49,157 nt of DNA, taken from the NCBI RefSeq assembly GCF_905212195.1, contig NZ_CAJMDQ010000007.1, positions 1 to 49,157 of the forward strand, given 5' to 3'. This stretch comes from an uncultured Anaerotignum sp. (lineage in GTDB: Bacteria; Bacillota; Clostridia; Lachnospirales; Anaerotignaceae). A program made the translations under genes and the position numbers. Shown here piece after piece: positions 32,134-40,219 of this stretch (its first letter is position 1; each line of letters starts with the position of its first letter). Below the pieces are notes generated by a model. That model ran no database searches. It was not told the origin of the DNA and saw only the letters and a list, made by a program, of their open reading frames with translations.

Positions 32134-32170
32134 GATGTTACCTCATATCATTTTATCTGTCTGTATGTGA

Positions 32171-33127
32171 TTATTTTTCTTCTTCCGCTTTCCAGTGTTC
32201 ATATTCCGCAGAAGCGAAATATGCTCTGGTCTGTTCCGCATTGATGGCAATCTGTGCCTGCAATTCGTCTACGCTTTCGAATTTCTTTTCACTGCGCAGG
32301 AATTTATAGAAGAAAATCTGCAATTCTTCGCCGTAAATCATTTTGTTGAAGTCAAACAGATAAGTTTCCACAATCTTCTGTGTGCCGTTTACCGTAGGGT
32401 TTTTGCCGATATTGGTCACACCGTAGTAATACTTGCCTTCATACAGTGTTTTTGTGGCATACACCCCGTTGGGAGGGAACAGCTTCAAGGGATGGGCTTC
32501 GATATTCACCGTAGGGAAACCGATGGTACGACCCAGTTTTTTCCCTTCTTTTACAGTACCCAGAATGAAATAAGGCACTGTCAGCATGGTGTTGGCGCTT
32601 TCCAAATCCTTGTCGATGAGGCACTGACGGATACGGGAACTGCTGACCCGTTCGCCTTCATACTGCACAGAAGGCACCGCAATGACTTTCACGCCGTGTT
32701 CTTCCCCTAAACGGCGGAGCATTTCATAATTGCCTGCCCGATTGCTGCCGAAATGATAGTTTTCCCCTACCACCAGCACTTTGCACTTCATGCGTTCAAA
32801 GAGCAGTTTTACGGCAAAATCATAAGCAGACATGGAAGCAAATTCCTCGTCAAAAGGATATTCGATATACGTATCCACGCCCATCTTTTCCATGGTAAAG
32901 AGCTTTTCAGAGGGCGCCATAATCAGGGCAAAATCCTCTTTTTTCTTGAATACCAGCATAGGATGAGGAGAAAAGGAAAATACAACACTTTCCAGATTTT
33001 CCTCTGCCGCAAATTCTTTTGTCAGTTGAATCAGGGCACGGTGACCCAGATGCAGCCCGTCAAAGTTCCCCAGCGTAATGGCTGTGGGTCTGCTGCGGTC
33101 TACCTGCCCGTCTGTAATATGTTCCAT
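32171..33127 (-). CDS. ribF: Bifunctional riboflavin kinase/FAD synthetase
   Basis: This 318-aa two-domain enzyme makes FMN and FAD from riboflavin. The N-terminal adenylyltransferase has GNFDGLHLGHR (20-30) and SSSRIRQCL. The C-terminal flavokinase begins at GKKLGRTIGFPTVN and has NGVYATK and VNGTQKIVETYLFDF. The ATG follows AGGAG. It follows truB after 12 bp, a widespread arrangement. Confidence 0.97.
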   Translation of the reverse strand: MEHITDGQVDRSRPTAITLGNFDGLHLGHRALIQLTKEFAAEENLESVVFSFSPHPMLVFKKKEDFALIMAPSEKLFTMEKMGVDTYIEYPFDEEFASMSAYDFAVKLLFERMKCKVLVVGENYHFGSNRAGNYEMLRRLGEEHGVKVIAVPSVQYEGERVSSSRIRQCLIDKDLESANTMLTVPYFILGTVKEGKKLGRTIGFPTVNIEAHPLKLFPPNGVYATKTLYEGKYYYGVTNIGKNPTVNGTQKIVETYLFDFNKMIYGEELQIFFYKFLRSEKKFESVDELQAQIAINAEQTRAYFASAEYEHWKAEEEK

Positions 33128-33139
33128 TTCGATACTCCT

Positions 33140-34039
33140 TTAAATCAACATCTTAAATGGTTTGATATAAAAGCCTTCTTCGTCCCGTACTTCATACAGT
33201 CCCACCAAATGGTGTTCACTGTCAAAGACAGCGGCGATGTCACCTGCTGTCAGTTCTTTTTCCGCCTCATAAAACTTGGCGTAAACTCTGCCGCCGTTAT
33301 ACAGCATCTTTGTGGACTTCGGAGAAACGATGATTTTCGGGAAATCGGACAATGCCGCTTCCATGGACAGGAACGCTTCTTCCTGCCGTCCTTCGTCTGC
33401 CATTGTCTGCAATTCTCCCAGTGTGATGGCATCTTCCAGCGCAAAACTTCCGGTACGGGTGCGGGTCAGTTCTGCCATATGGGCGCCGCAGCCCAAAGCC
33501 TTGCCAATGTCACTGCAAAGGGTACGGATATAAGTCCCTTTGGAGCAGTCCACATCTATTTCAAAGCGGTCAGGAGGCAGAAATCTTACGATATTGATGG
33601 CAAAAATCGTAATAGTTCTTGCTTTACGCTCGATTTCCTTTCCTTCCCGCGCCAGTTCATACAATTTCTTGCCGTTGACCTTGATGGCGGAATACATGGG
33701 CGGAATCTGTTTCTGTTCCCCCACAAATCCGGCTACTGCCTGTCTGATTTTTTCCTCATCAAAATCCACAGGTTTTTCTTCCAGCACTTCACCTGCCGCA
33801 TCTTCCGTTGTGGTGGTGATGCCCAGCCGCACCATGGCACGGTAACGCTTTTTCCCATCCATGATGATGTCTGCCAGTTTTGTGGCTTTACCTACGCAAA
33901 CAGGCAGTACGCCTTCTGCGTCTGGGTCTAAGGTACCTGTATGCCCCACTTTCTTTGTGTGGAGGATACGGCGTACCACAGCCACTACGTCATGGGAGGT
34001 AAATCCCTTTTCCTTTCGGATATTCAAAATACCGTCCAA
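33140..34039 (-). CDS. truB: tRNA pseudouridine(55) synthase
   Basis: This 299-aa enzyme isomerises U55 of the tRNA T loop. The catalytic Asp38 is in GHTGTLDPDAEGVLPV, and YRAMVRLGITTTTEDAAG and SKGTYIRTLCSDIG are typical. The start is a TTG at 34039, 7 bases after AAGGAGG, giving MDGILNIRKEKG as expected for TruB. Confidence 0.97.
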   Translation of the reverse strand: MDGILNIRKEKGFTSHDVVAVVRRILHTKKVGHTGTLDPDAEGVLPVCVGKATKLADIIMDGKKRYRAMVRLGITTTTEDAAGEVLEEKPVDFDEEKIRQAVAGFVGEQKQIPPMYSAIKVNGKKLYELAREGKEIERKARTITIFAINIVRFLPPDRFEIDVDCSKGTYIRTLCSDIGKALGCGAHMAELTRTRTGSFALEDAITLGELQTMADEGRQEEAFLSMEAALSDFPKIIVSPKSTKMLYNGGRVYAKFYEAEKELTAGDIAAVFDSEHHLVGLYEVRDEEGFYIKPFKMLI

Positions 34040-34051
34040 GTGATTCCCTCC

Positions 34052-35002
34052 TTACAGCATTTTTTCGATTTCTGCCAGCACCATTTCTTTTGCTTTGTCA
34101 ATGGGTGCCGCAATGGTACAGCCTGCCGCTTTCACATGACCGCCGCCGCCGAATTTCTGTGCCAATGCGCAGACATCTCTGCCGTCAGCGCCACGGAAGC
34201 TTGCTTTGACTTCTGTTTCTGTCTTTTCATAAAGGAAACATGCCACTTCTGCCCCCTGCACGCCTTTGAGGTAATTGATGATGGCGTCCAGTTCTTTATT
34301 GGTGCCGTTGCAGGCAGCAATTTCCGCAGAAGTGATGGTAGCACATACTACTTTGCCGTCAAAATACAGTTTGGCGTTTTCCAGAGCCTGTCCCATGATT
34401 TTCATTTCGGAAAAACTGCGGCTGTCGAAAAAGCGGTTATAAATATCTGTAAAAGGAATCCCTGTTTCCATCAAAGCCCCTGTCACACGCATGGTGTTAG
34501 GGGATGTGGAAGAATGACGGAAGCCGCCGGTGTCATAAATGAGCCCAGCATAAAGCCCTGCCGCCATGTCTTTATCTACAGGGTAATTTCCTTCCAGAAA
34601 ACCGTATACGATTTCAGATGTGGAAGAAGATGCACCTTCCACATAATTATACTGACCGTAATAAGTATTGCTGCTGTGGTGGTCGATATTGATGGTCACA
34701 TCTGCCTGATGGAACCAATCCCCTGCAGCCCCCAGACGACCTTCGTCGCCGCAGTCCAGTGCCAGAAACAGGTCAGCTTTTGCCGCTGCTTCTTTCACCA
34801 GATGCTTACCGGGAATCACATCATACTTAGGTGCATAATGCTCCAGCAGTACGGTCACATCCTTACCGGCTTTTTCCAGTGCCAGCCCGAAAGCAAGGCA
34901 AGCCCCGATGGCGTCGCCGTCGGGATTGGTATGCCCTGCAATCTGAATGGTCTTTGCCTGTGCAATTTTTTCCAGAATTTCCTGTTTTGTATTATTCTGC
35001 AT
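34052..35002 (-). CDS. nrnA: DHH/DHHA1 phosphoesterase, NrnA-like oligoribonuclease/pAp phosphatase
   Basis: This 316-aa enzyme likely degrades short RNA oligomers and pAp. It has GHTNPDGDAIGA with metal ligands, the DHH motif at 107-109 (NIDHHSSNT) and the DHHA1 signature GGGGHVKAAGC near the C-terminus. The ATG at 35002 overlaps the rbfA stop; an earlier in-frame codon would reach into rbfA without a better ribosome site. The rbfA-nrnA-truB order is common in Firmicutes. Confidence 0.92.
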   Translation of the reverse strand: MQNNTKQEILEKIAQAKTIQIAGHTNPDGDAIGACLAFGLALEKAGKDVTVLLEHYAPKYDVIPGKHLVKEAAAKADLFLALDCGDEGRLGAAGDWFHQADVTINIDHHSSNTYYGQYNYVEGASSSTSEIVYGFLEGNYPVDKDMAAGLYAGLIYDTGGFRHSSTSPNTMRVTGALMETGIPFTDIYNRFFDSRSFSEMKIMGQALENAKLYFDGKVVCATITSAEIAACNGTNKELDAIINYLKGVQGAEVACFLYEKTETEVKASFRGADGRDVCALAQKFGGGGHVKAAGCTIAAPIDKAKEMVLAEIEKML

Positions 35003-35375
35003 CTTTCTGCACTTCTCTTTCCTCACGGTCTTTGGCAATCTGCGCCATAAGCTGTTCCATACGAACGGCATATTCCGCAGATTCGTCCAGTTTGAAAATC
35101 AGTTCCGGTGTCAGACGCAGATTTACACGTTCTGCCACCAGATGGCGGATGAAACCGGAAGCATTTTTCAGACCTTTCATCACGCTTGCTTTCTGGTTTT
35201 CATCCCCCAGCACAGATACATATACTTTGCAGTATTTCAAATCCTGAGTGGTATCCACACGCACTACGCTGGTCATAGCGCCGATGCGAGGGTCTTTCAA
35301 TTCTCCCCGTACAATCTGAGAGATTTCCTTGAAAACTTCGTCATTGATACGGGAAATTCTTGTATTGTTCTTCAT
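34992..35375 (-). CDS. rbfA: 30S ribosome-binding factor RbfA
   Basis: This 127-aa KH-like protein aids late 16S rRNA maturation. It has RINDEVFKEISQIVRGELKDP near the N-terminus, VSVLGDENQK and LTPELIFKLDESAEYAVRME near the C-terminus. The ATG follows CAGGTGAG, 15 bp after infB. Confidence 0.96.
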   Translation of the reverse strand: MKNNTRISRINDEVFKEISQIVRGELKDPRIGAMTSVVRVDTTQDLKYCKVYVSVLGDENQKASVMKGLKNASGFIRHLVAERVNLRLTPELIFKLDESAEYAVRMEQLMAQIAKDREEREVQKDAE

Positions 35376-35390
35376 ATATTTCTCACCTGC

Positions 35391-37661
35391 TTATCTAGGT
35401 ACTTCTACCATGGTATAGGCTTCGATCCAGTCGCCTTCTTTCACGTCGTTGAACTTCTTGAATACCAGACCGCATTCATAACCAGCAGCAACTTCTTTTA
35501 CGTCGTCTTTGAAACGTTTCAAGCTTTCCAGATCGCCTTCGTAAACAACAACGCCATCACGGATGATACGAACCTGGCAGTTTCTTACGAACTTACCGTC
35601 TTTGACATAGCTGCCGGCAATAGTACCAACACCGGAAGCTTTGAACAGCTGACGTACTTCCGCATGACCCAGTACCTGTTCTTCGAATACGGGGTCCAGC
35701 AGACCTTTCATAGCAGCTGTGATGTCTTCGATAGCGTTGTAGATGACACGGTACAGACGAACGTCAACTTTTTCTTCATCTGCAAATGCTTTTGCAGCGG
35801 GTTCGGGACGTACGTTGAAGCCGATGATGATGGCGTTGGATGCGGAAGCCAGCATAACGTCGCTTTCTGTGATAGCGCCAACACCGCCGTGGATGATACG
35901 TACACGTACTTCTTCGTTGGACAGTCTTTCCAGACTCTGACGAACAGCTTCTACAGAGCCCTGTACGTCTGCTTTTACAACGATGTTCAGTTCTTTCATG
36001 TTACCGCTCTGAATCTGAGAGAACAGGTCGTCCAGAGATACTTTCTGGGGTGTTTCTTTGATCATGTTTTCTCTGTTCTTCGCGATGATGCTTTCAGCAA
36101 CCTGTCTTGCCTGTTTATCATTTTCTGCTACATAGAAGCTGTCACCTGCGGAAGGCACTTCAGACAGACCCAAGATTTCTACGGGAGTGGAAGGACCTGC
36201 TTTTTTCACACGTCTGCCCTTATCGTCAGTCATGGCACGAATCTTACCATAAGCCGCACCTGCAACGATGGGGTCACCTACCTGCAAAGTACCGTTCTGT
36301 ACCAGTACAGTTGCAACGGGGCCTCTGCCTTTATCCAGCTGTGCTTCTACAATAGCACCTCTTGCATTTCTGTTGGGGTTTGCTTTCAGTTCTTTCATTT
36401 CTGCTACCAGAATGATCATTTCCAGCAGAGAATCCAGACCTTCTTTTGTCACTGCGGAAACAGGTACACAGATAGTCTGACCGCCCCAGTCTTCTGCTAC
36501 CAGACCATATTCTACCAGTTCCTGTTTTACACGGTCAGGGTTTGCGGAGGGTTTATCCATTTTGTTGATGGCAACGATGATTTCAACGCCTGCTGCCTTA
36601 GCATGGTTGATAGCTTCTACTGTCTGAGGCATAACACCGTCGTCTGCCGCTACAACCAGGATGGCGATATCTGTGATCTGTGCACCACGCATACGCATTG
36701 CTGTAAATGCTTCGTGACCGGGTGTATCCAGGAAAGTGATGGGTTTGCCATCAATCTGTACAGTGTAAGCACCAATGTGCTGTGTAATACCGCCGGCTTC
36801 GCCTTTTGTTACGTTACTGTGACGGATAGCATCCAGCAGGGATGTTTTACCGTGGTCAACGTGACCCATAACAACAACAACGGGAGGTCTTTCTTTCAGA
36901 TCTTTTTCGTCGTCTTCTTCCTCTGCGAAAACGGTTTCCAGAATGTCTTTTTCTTCTTCCTGTTCCAGAATGACATTGTAGTCTTCTGCAATGGCAGCAG
37001 CTGTATCAAAGTCCAGTGTTGCGTTGATGTTCAGCATCTGACCTTTTTTCATCAGTGCCATTACCAGATCGGAACCTTTTTTGCCCAGCACTTCTGCCAG
37101 TTCTTTCACGCTGATGGAAGCGGGAATGGATTTGATTACAGGTTCTGCTGCTTTTTCAGCTGCTTCCAGCGCTTCCAGTTCTGCCATGAGCGCTGCTTCT
37201 TCTTCCATTTCACGTCTTCTGCGTTCCAGAGGGTTTTCTCTGGGTTTCTGGTCTTTTTTGCCTTTGCCTTTTTTATCTTTTTTGCCCTGATTCTGGTTGT
37301 TCTGGGCGTTGTTGTTCTGGTTTTTATTCTGGTTGTTTTTGTTCTGATTGTTATTATTCTGCGGGTTCTTGCCGTCCTGCGCTTTTTTGTTTTCGCCCTT
37401 ATTTCTGTTATCCTGTCTGGGAGCATCTTTCTGCTGATTTCCCTTATGCTGTTCTTTTGCTTCCTGCTTGGGAGCTTCTTTTTTGGGCTCTTCCGCTTTC
37501 TGTGCAGGCTGATACAGCTTTCTGATCTTGTCCGCATCGCTTTCCTCGATCATGCTCATATGGCTGTTTGCTTCCATACCTACACTCTTCATTTTTTCCA
37601 TCAGTTCTTTATTGGCTACGCCCAACTGCTTTGCCAGTTCATAAATTCGCATTTTTGACAT
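35391..37661 (-). CDS. infB: Translation initiation factor IF-2
   Basis: This 756-aa GTPase places fMet-tRNA on the 30S subunit. The N-terminal IF2N helix bundle (RIYELAKQLGVANKELMEKM) is followed by a low-complexity linker rich in Lys, Gln and Asn, a second IF2N domain (ISVKELAEVLGKKGSDLVMA), the G domain (GHVDHGKT at about 266-273, DTPGHEAF, NKMD) and C-terminal domains. The ATG at 37661 has AAGAGG 8 bases upstream; a GTG three codons earlier overlaps that site. Confidence 0.97.
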   Translation of the reverse strand: MSKMRIYELAKQLGVANKELMEKMKSVGMEANSHMSMIEESDADKIRKLYQPAQKAEEPKKEAPKQEAKEQHKGNQQKDAPRQDNRNKGENKKAQDGKNPQNNNNQNKNNQNKNQNNNAQNNQNQGKKDKKGKGKKDQKPRENPLERRRREMEEEAALMAELEALEAAEKAAEPVIKSIPASISVKELAEVLGKKGSDLVMALMKKGQMLNINATLDFDTAAAIAEDYNVILEQEEEKDILETVFAEEEDDEKDLKERPPVVVVMGHVDHGKTSLLDAIRHSNVTKGEAGGITQHIGAYTVQIDGKPITFLDTPGHEAFTAMRMRGAQITDIAILVVAADDGVMPQTVEAINHAKAAGVEIIVAINKMDKPSANPDRVKQELVEYGLVAEDWGGQTICVPVSAVTKEGLDSLLEMIILVAEMKELKANPNRNARGAIVEAQLDKGRGPVATVLVQNGTLQVGDPIVAGAAYGKIRAMTDDKGRRVKKAGPSTPVEILGLSEVPSAGDSFYVAENDKQARQVAESIIAKNRENMIKETPQKVSLDDLFSQIQSGNMKELNIVVKADVQGSVEAVRQSLERLSNEEVRVRIIHGGVGAITESDVMLASASNAIIIGFNVRPEPAAKAFADEEKVDVRLYRVIYNAIEDITAAMKGLLDPVFEEQVLGHAEVRQLFKASGVGTIAGSYVKDGKFVRNCQVRIIRDGVVVYEGDLESLKRFKDDVKEVAAGYECGLVFKKFNDVKEGDWIEAYTMVEVPR

Positions 37662-37702
37662 TCGCCGCACCTCTTCTTTCTCTTACATCTATTCCAAATC
37701 CT

Positions 37703-38017
37703 TTACTCTGCGTTTTCTGCCGTCTGTGCAAGCTGCTGCAGTTTTGCCGCAAATCCCGCTTCTGTCACAACCAGTACCGCACGGATTTCCTCGCCGACAG
37801 CTCTGCCTAAATCTGCCTTTGTTCCCAGTTCCAAAATCGGAACTTCATAAAACGATGCAGAGTTATGAAATTTTTTCTTTGTATTTGCCGATGCATCTCC
37901 TGCCACAATGACAAGACATGCCTTTTTGCCGCGTATAGCTTCCTCTGCCGCCACTTCGCCGCCTGCCACTTTATTGGCCCGCTTGCAAAGTCCCAGCAGG
38001 GAATAAAACTTACGCAT
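37703..38017 (-). CDS. ylxQ: Ribosomal L7Ae-like RNA-binding protein YlxQ
   Basis: This 104-aa protein of the L7Ae/L30e fold has FYSLLGLCKRANKVAGGEVA, CLVIVAGDASANTKKK and VPILELGTKADLGRAVG, all typical of YlxQ. Relatives bind kink-turn RNA. The ATG at 38017 overlaps the ylxR stop by 8 bp and follows an AGGAGAAG site; longer readings would duplicate the ylxR region in another frame. Confidence 0.92.
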   Translation of the reverse strand: MRKFYSLLGLCKRANKVAGGEVAAEEAIRGKKACLVIVAGDASANTKKKFHNSASFYEVPILELGTKADLGRAVGEEIRAVLVVTEAGFAAKLQQLAQTAENAE

Positions 38018-38291
38018 GATTTTCTTCTCCTTCCAGCTGTGCCAACAGGGCTTCATATACGTCCTTGGGCACAGGTGCCTTGAAGGAGCGTTCCAGACCT
38101 TTGGACTTCTGCGCCTTTGCCAGACATTCCGTATTGGGGCAAATATATGCGCCCCGTCCCGGTTTCTTGCCTGTACGGTCCAGAGAAAATTCGCCTGCAT
38201 CGTTGCGCACGATGCGGATCAATTCCCGTTTGTCCTTCATTTCCTGACAGCCGGTACATTTTCTGAGGGGGACTTTCCGTTGTTTCATCAT
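38010..38291 (-). CDS. ylxR: YlxR/RnpM family RNA-binding protein
   Basis: This 93-aa protein has PLRKCTGCQEMKDKRELIRIVR and GRGAYICPNTECLAKAQKSKG, the two YlxR signatures. In Bacillus the protein (RnpM) binds and modulates RNase P. The ATG at 38291 follows GGAGG. It sits in the standard nusA-ylxR-ylxQ-infB order. Confidence 0.95.
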   Translation of the reverse strand: MMKQRKVPLRKCTGCQEMKDKRELIRIVRNDAGEFSLDRTGKKPGRGAYICPNTECLAKAQKSKGLERSFKAPVPKDVYEALLAQLEGEENHA

Positions 38292-38310
38292 GATGCCGCC
38301 TCCTCTATGC

Positions 38311-39489
38311 TTACGCTTCTTCCTGTGTTTCTTCTACAACAGTTTCTTCTGCTGCTGTTTCCACGGCTTCTGCGGATTCTTCCATGATTTCTGTCATTTC
38401 TTCTGCTGCATCTTCTGTTTCTTCTACAGGATCTTCAGCCAGGAAGTTTGTTTCTCTTGCCTGTGTTTCGCTCTTGATGTCGATTCTCCAGCCTGTCAGT
38501 TTTGCAGACAGTCTTGCGTTCTGACCTTCTTTACCGATGGCCAGAGACAGCTGATGATCAGGCACAACGATTTTTGCGCTCTGTTCTGCTTCGTTGATGG
38601 CAACTGCCAGAACTTTGGAAGGGCTCAGAGCCGCAGCGATAAATTCCTTAGGATCTTCGCTCCAGTTGATAACGTCAATCTTTTCGCCGCCCAGTTCGTT
38701 TACGATCACGTTTACGCGGTAGCCGTTCTGACCAACGCATGCGCCCAGAGCGTCCACGTTTTCGTCTTTGGAGTAAACAGCGATTTTTGTTCTGCTGCCT
38801 GCTTCTCTGGCAATGCTCTTGATTTCTACAGTACCGTCATGTACTTCAGGCACTTCCTGTTCAAAGAGACGTTTTACCAGTTCGGGATGTGTTCTGGAAA
38901 CATAAATCTGAGGACCCTTTGGTGTCTGTTTTACTTCCAGCACATATACTTTGATGCGGTCCATGAAATTATACTGTTCGCCGGGAATCTGTTCATTGGC
39001 AGCCAGCACCGCATCAATTTTGCCCATCTGTACGATGATGTTTCTTCTTTCTTTTCTCTGTACAATAGCGGTCACTACTTCACGTTCTTTTGTGATGTAC
39101 TGATTGTAGAGAATTTCTCTTTCCGCTTCTCTGAATTTCTGTACAACTACCTGTTTTGCTGTCTGGGCAGCCACACGGCCGAAGTCTCTGGGTGTTACTT
39201 CCAGATCTACAGTGTCACCAATCTGGTAGCTGGGGTTCAGAATTCTTGCAGCCATCAGGTCGATTTCGTTCTGTTCGTCCATAACTTCTTCCACAACTTC
39301 GCGCTGTGCGTAGCAGGCAACGTTGCCTGTTTCTCTGTCGATGACAACTTTGATGTTCTGGTTAGAACCAAAGTTCTTTTTGCAAGCGGAAACCAGAGAT
39401 GCTTCAATGGCTTCAAAAATAATTTCCTTGTCGATGCCTTTTTCTTTTTCAATCAAATGCAGTGCTTCGATAAATTCTGCTCTATCCAT
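38311..39489 (-). CDS. nusA: Transcription termination/antitermination factor NusA
   Basis: This 392-aa protein has the N-terminal polymerase-binding domain (RAEFIEALHLIEKEKGIDKE), an S1 domain, and two KH domains (PEVHDGTVEIKSIAREAGSR and GEKIDVINWSEDPKEFI, then IGKEGQNARLSAKLTGW). The C-terminal tail is a Glu/Ala-rich acidic extension of about 45 residues. The ATG follows GGGAGG. Confidence 0.97.
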   Translation of the reverse strand: MDRAEFIEALHLIEKEKGIDKEIIFEAIEASLVSACKKNFGSNQNIKVVIDRETGNVACYAQREVVEEVMDEQNEIDLMAARILNPSYQIGDTVDLEVTPRDFGRVAAQTAKQVVVQKFREAEREILYNQYITKEREVVTAIVQRKERRNIIVQMGKIDAVLAANEQIPGEQYNFMDRIKVYVLEVKQTPKGPQIYVSRTHPELVKRLFEQEVPEVHDGTVEIKSIAREAGSRTKIAVYSKDENVDALGACVGQNGYRVNVIVNELGGEKIDVINWSEDPKEFIAAALSPSKVLAVAINEAEQSAKIVVPDHQLSLAIGKEGQNARLSAKLTGWRIDIKSETQARETNFLAEDPVEETEDAAEEMTEIMEESAEAVETAAEETVVEETQEEA

Positions 39490-39512
39490 CTTTTTCTATT
39501 CCTCCCTTATCC

Positions 39513-39977
39513 TCAGAAAATAACAGCCAACCGCACATCAGCGGTATCTTTTTGCACAAATTCGCGAACAGTGCCGTCTTCTTCTTCCAAAGAAATAACG
39601 CCGTCGTTCAGTCCCAGCAGTTTGCCCTGGAACTGTTTCTGTCCGTCTACAGCCTTATAGAGCTTTACATCAATGATTTCTCCCTGGAATCTAATGAAAT
39701 CCGCATCCTTTTTCAGGGGACGGTCGATACCGGGAGAGCTTACTTCCAGCACATAAGCCTGTTCGATGGGGTCCTTTTCATCCAGCTTTGCTTCCAGCGC
39801 ACGGCTGACAGCTTCGCAGTCATCAATGGAAACGCCGCCTTCTTTGTCGATATACACACGCAGATACCAGTTCGCGCCTTCCTTTACAAATTCCAAATCC
39901 ACCAGTTCCAGACCTCTTTCTGCCACAATGGGTTCCAGAAGAGGCAGTACTTTCTTTTCTGTATTGCTCTTTGCCAT
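39513..39977 (-). CDS. rimP: Ribosome maturation factor RimP
   Basis: This 154-aa protein needed for 30S maturation has LVDLEFVKEGANWYLRVYID, GGVSIDDCEAVSRALEAKLD and VLEVSSPGIDRPLK. The ATG at 39977 follows GAGGTG. It is the first gene of the rimP-nusA-ylxR-ylxQ-infB-rbfA-nrnA-truB-ribF transcript, whose leader contains a strong hairpin. Confidence 0.95.
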   Translation of the reverse strand: MAKSNTEKKVLPLLEPIVAERGLELVDLEFVKEGANWYLRVYIDKEGGVSIDDCEAVSRALEAKLDEKDPIEQAYVLEVSSPGIDRPLKKDADFIRFQGEIIDVKLYKAVDGQKQFQGKLLGLNDGVISLEEEDGTVREFVQKDTADVRLAVIF

Positions 39978-40014
39978 TTTTTCACCTCGTATATATTTTT
40001 GCCTAAGCAACAAC

Positions 40015-40041
40015 AAAGAGTGGGCTTTCACCCACTCTTTT
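40015..40041 (-). promoter_or_regulatory. Hairpin in the leader of the rimP operon
   Basis: AAAGAGTGGG (40015-40024) pairs perfectly with CCCACTCTTT (40031-40040) with a 6-base loop. It lies between the promoter at 40071-40099 and rimP, and is followed on the minus strand by GTTGTTGC rather than a T run. It may be a weak terminator or attenuator of the operon. Confidence 0.6.
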
Positions 40042-40070
40042 CTCTGCCATTTCCGCTTGTTACTGTTGTT

Positions 40071-40099
40071 AGTATACCATTTTTTCGTACCTTATGCAA
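40071..40099 (-). promoter_or_regulatory. Promoter of the rimP-nusA-infB operon
   Basis: On the minus strand TTGCAT (40094-40099), a 17-bp spacer and TATACT (40071-40076). The start would be near 40064, about 87 bases before the rimP ATG. Confidence 0.8.
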
Positions 40100-40163
40100 G
40101 CATTTTTCCTTTATTTCCCGAAAAATCAAGGAATTTGGCTATGGCAGAAAAAAACATTCTCTA

Positions 40164-40193
40164 TTGTTTCTCAGCTACTCCCTGTGATATGAT
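40164..40193 (+). promoter_or_regulatory. Candidate promoter of the PLP decarboxylase gene
   Basis: TTGTTT (40164-40169), an 18-bp spacer and TATGAT (40188-40193), followed by an AAAAAGGAGGG ribosome site. It diverges from the rimP promoter. Confidence 0.6.
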
Positions 40194-40219
40194 AGAAGGG
40201 CAAAAAGGAGGGTTCATTC

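Noticed and set aside
33100..33170. FMN riboswitch near ribF
   Set aside because: The truB-ribF gap is only 12 bp and no conserved RFN elements are visible.
34947..37658. Plus-strand open frame of 903 codons opposite infB and rbfA
   Set aside because: It is the antisense of highly expressed genes, rich in Phe and Cys, and no motif is found. Codon use explains the absence of stops.
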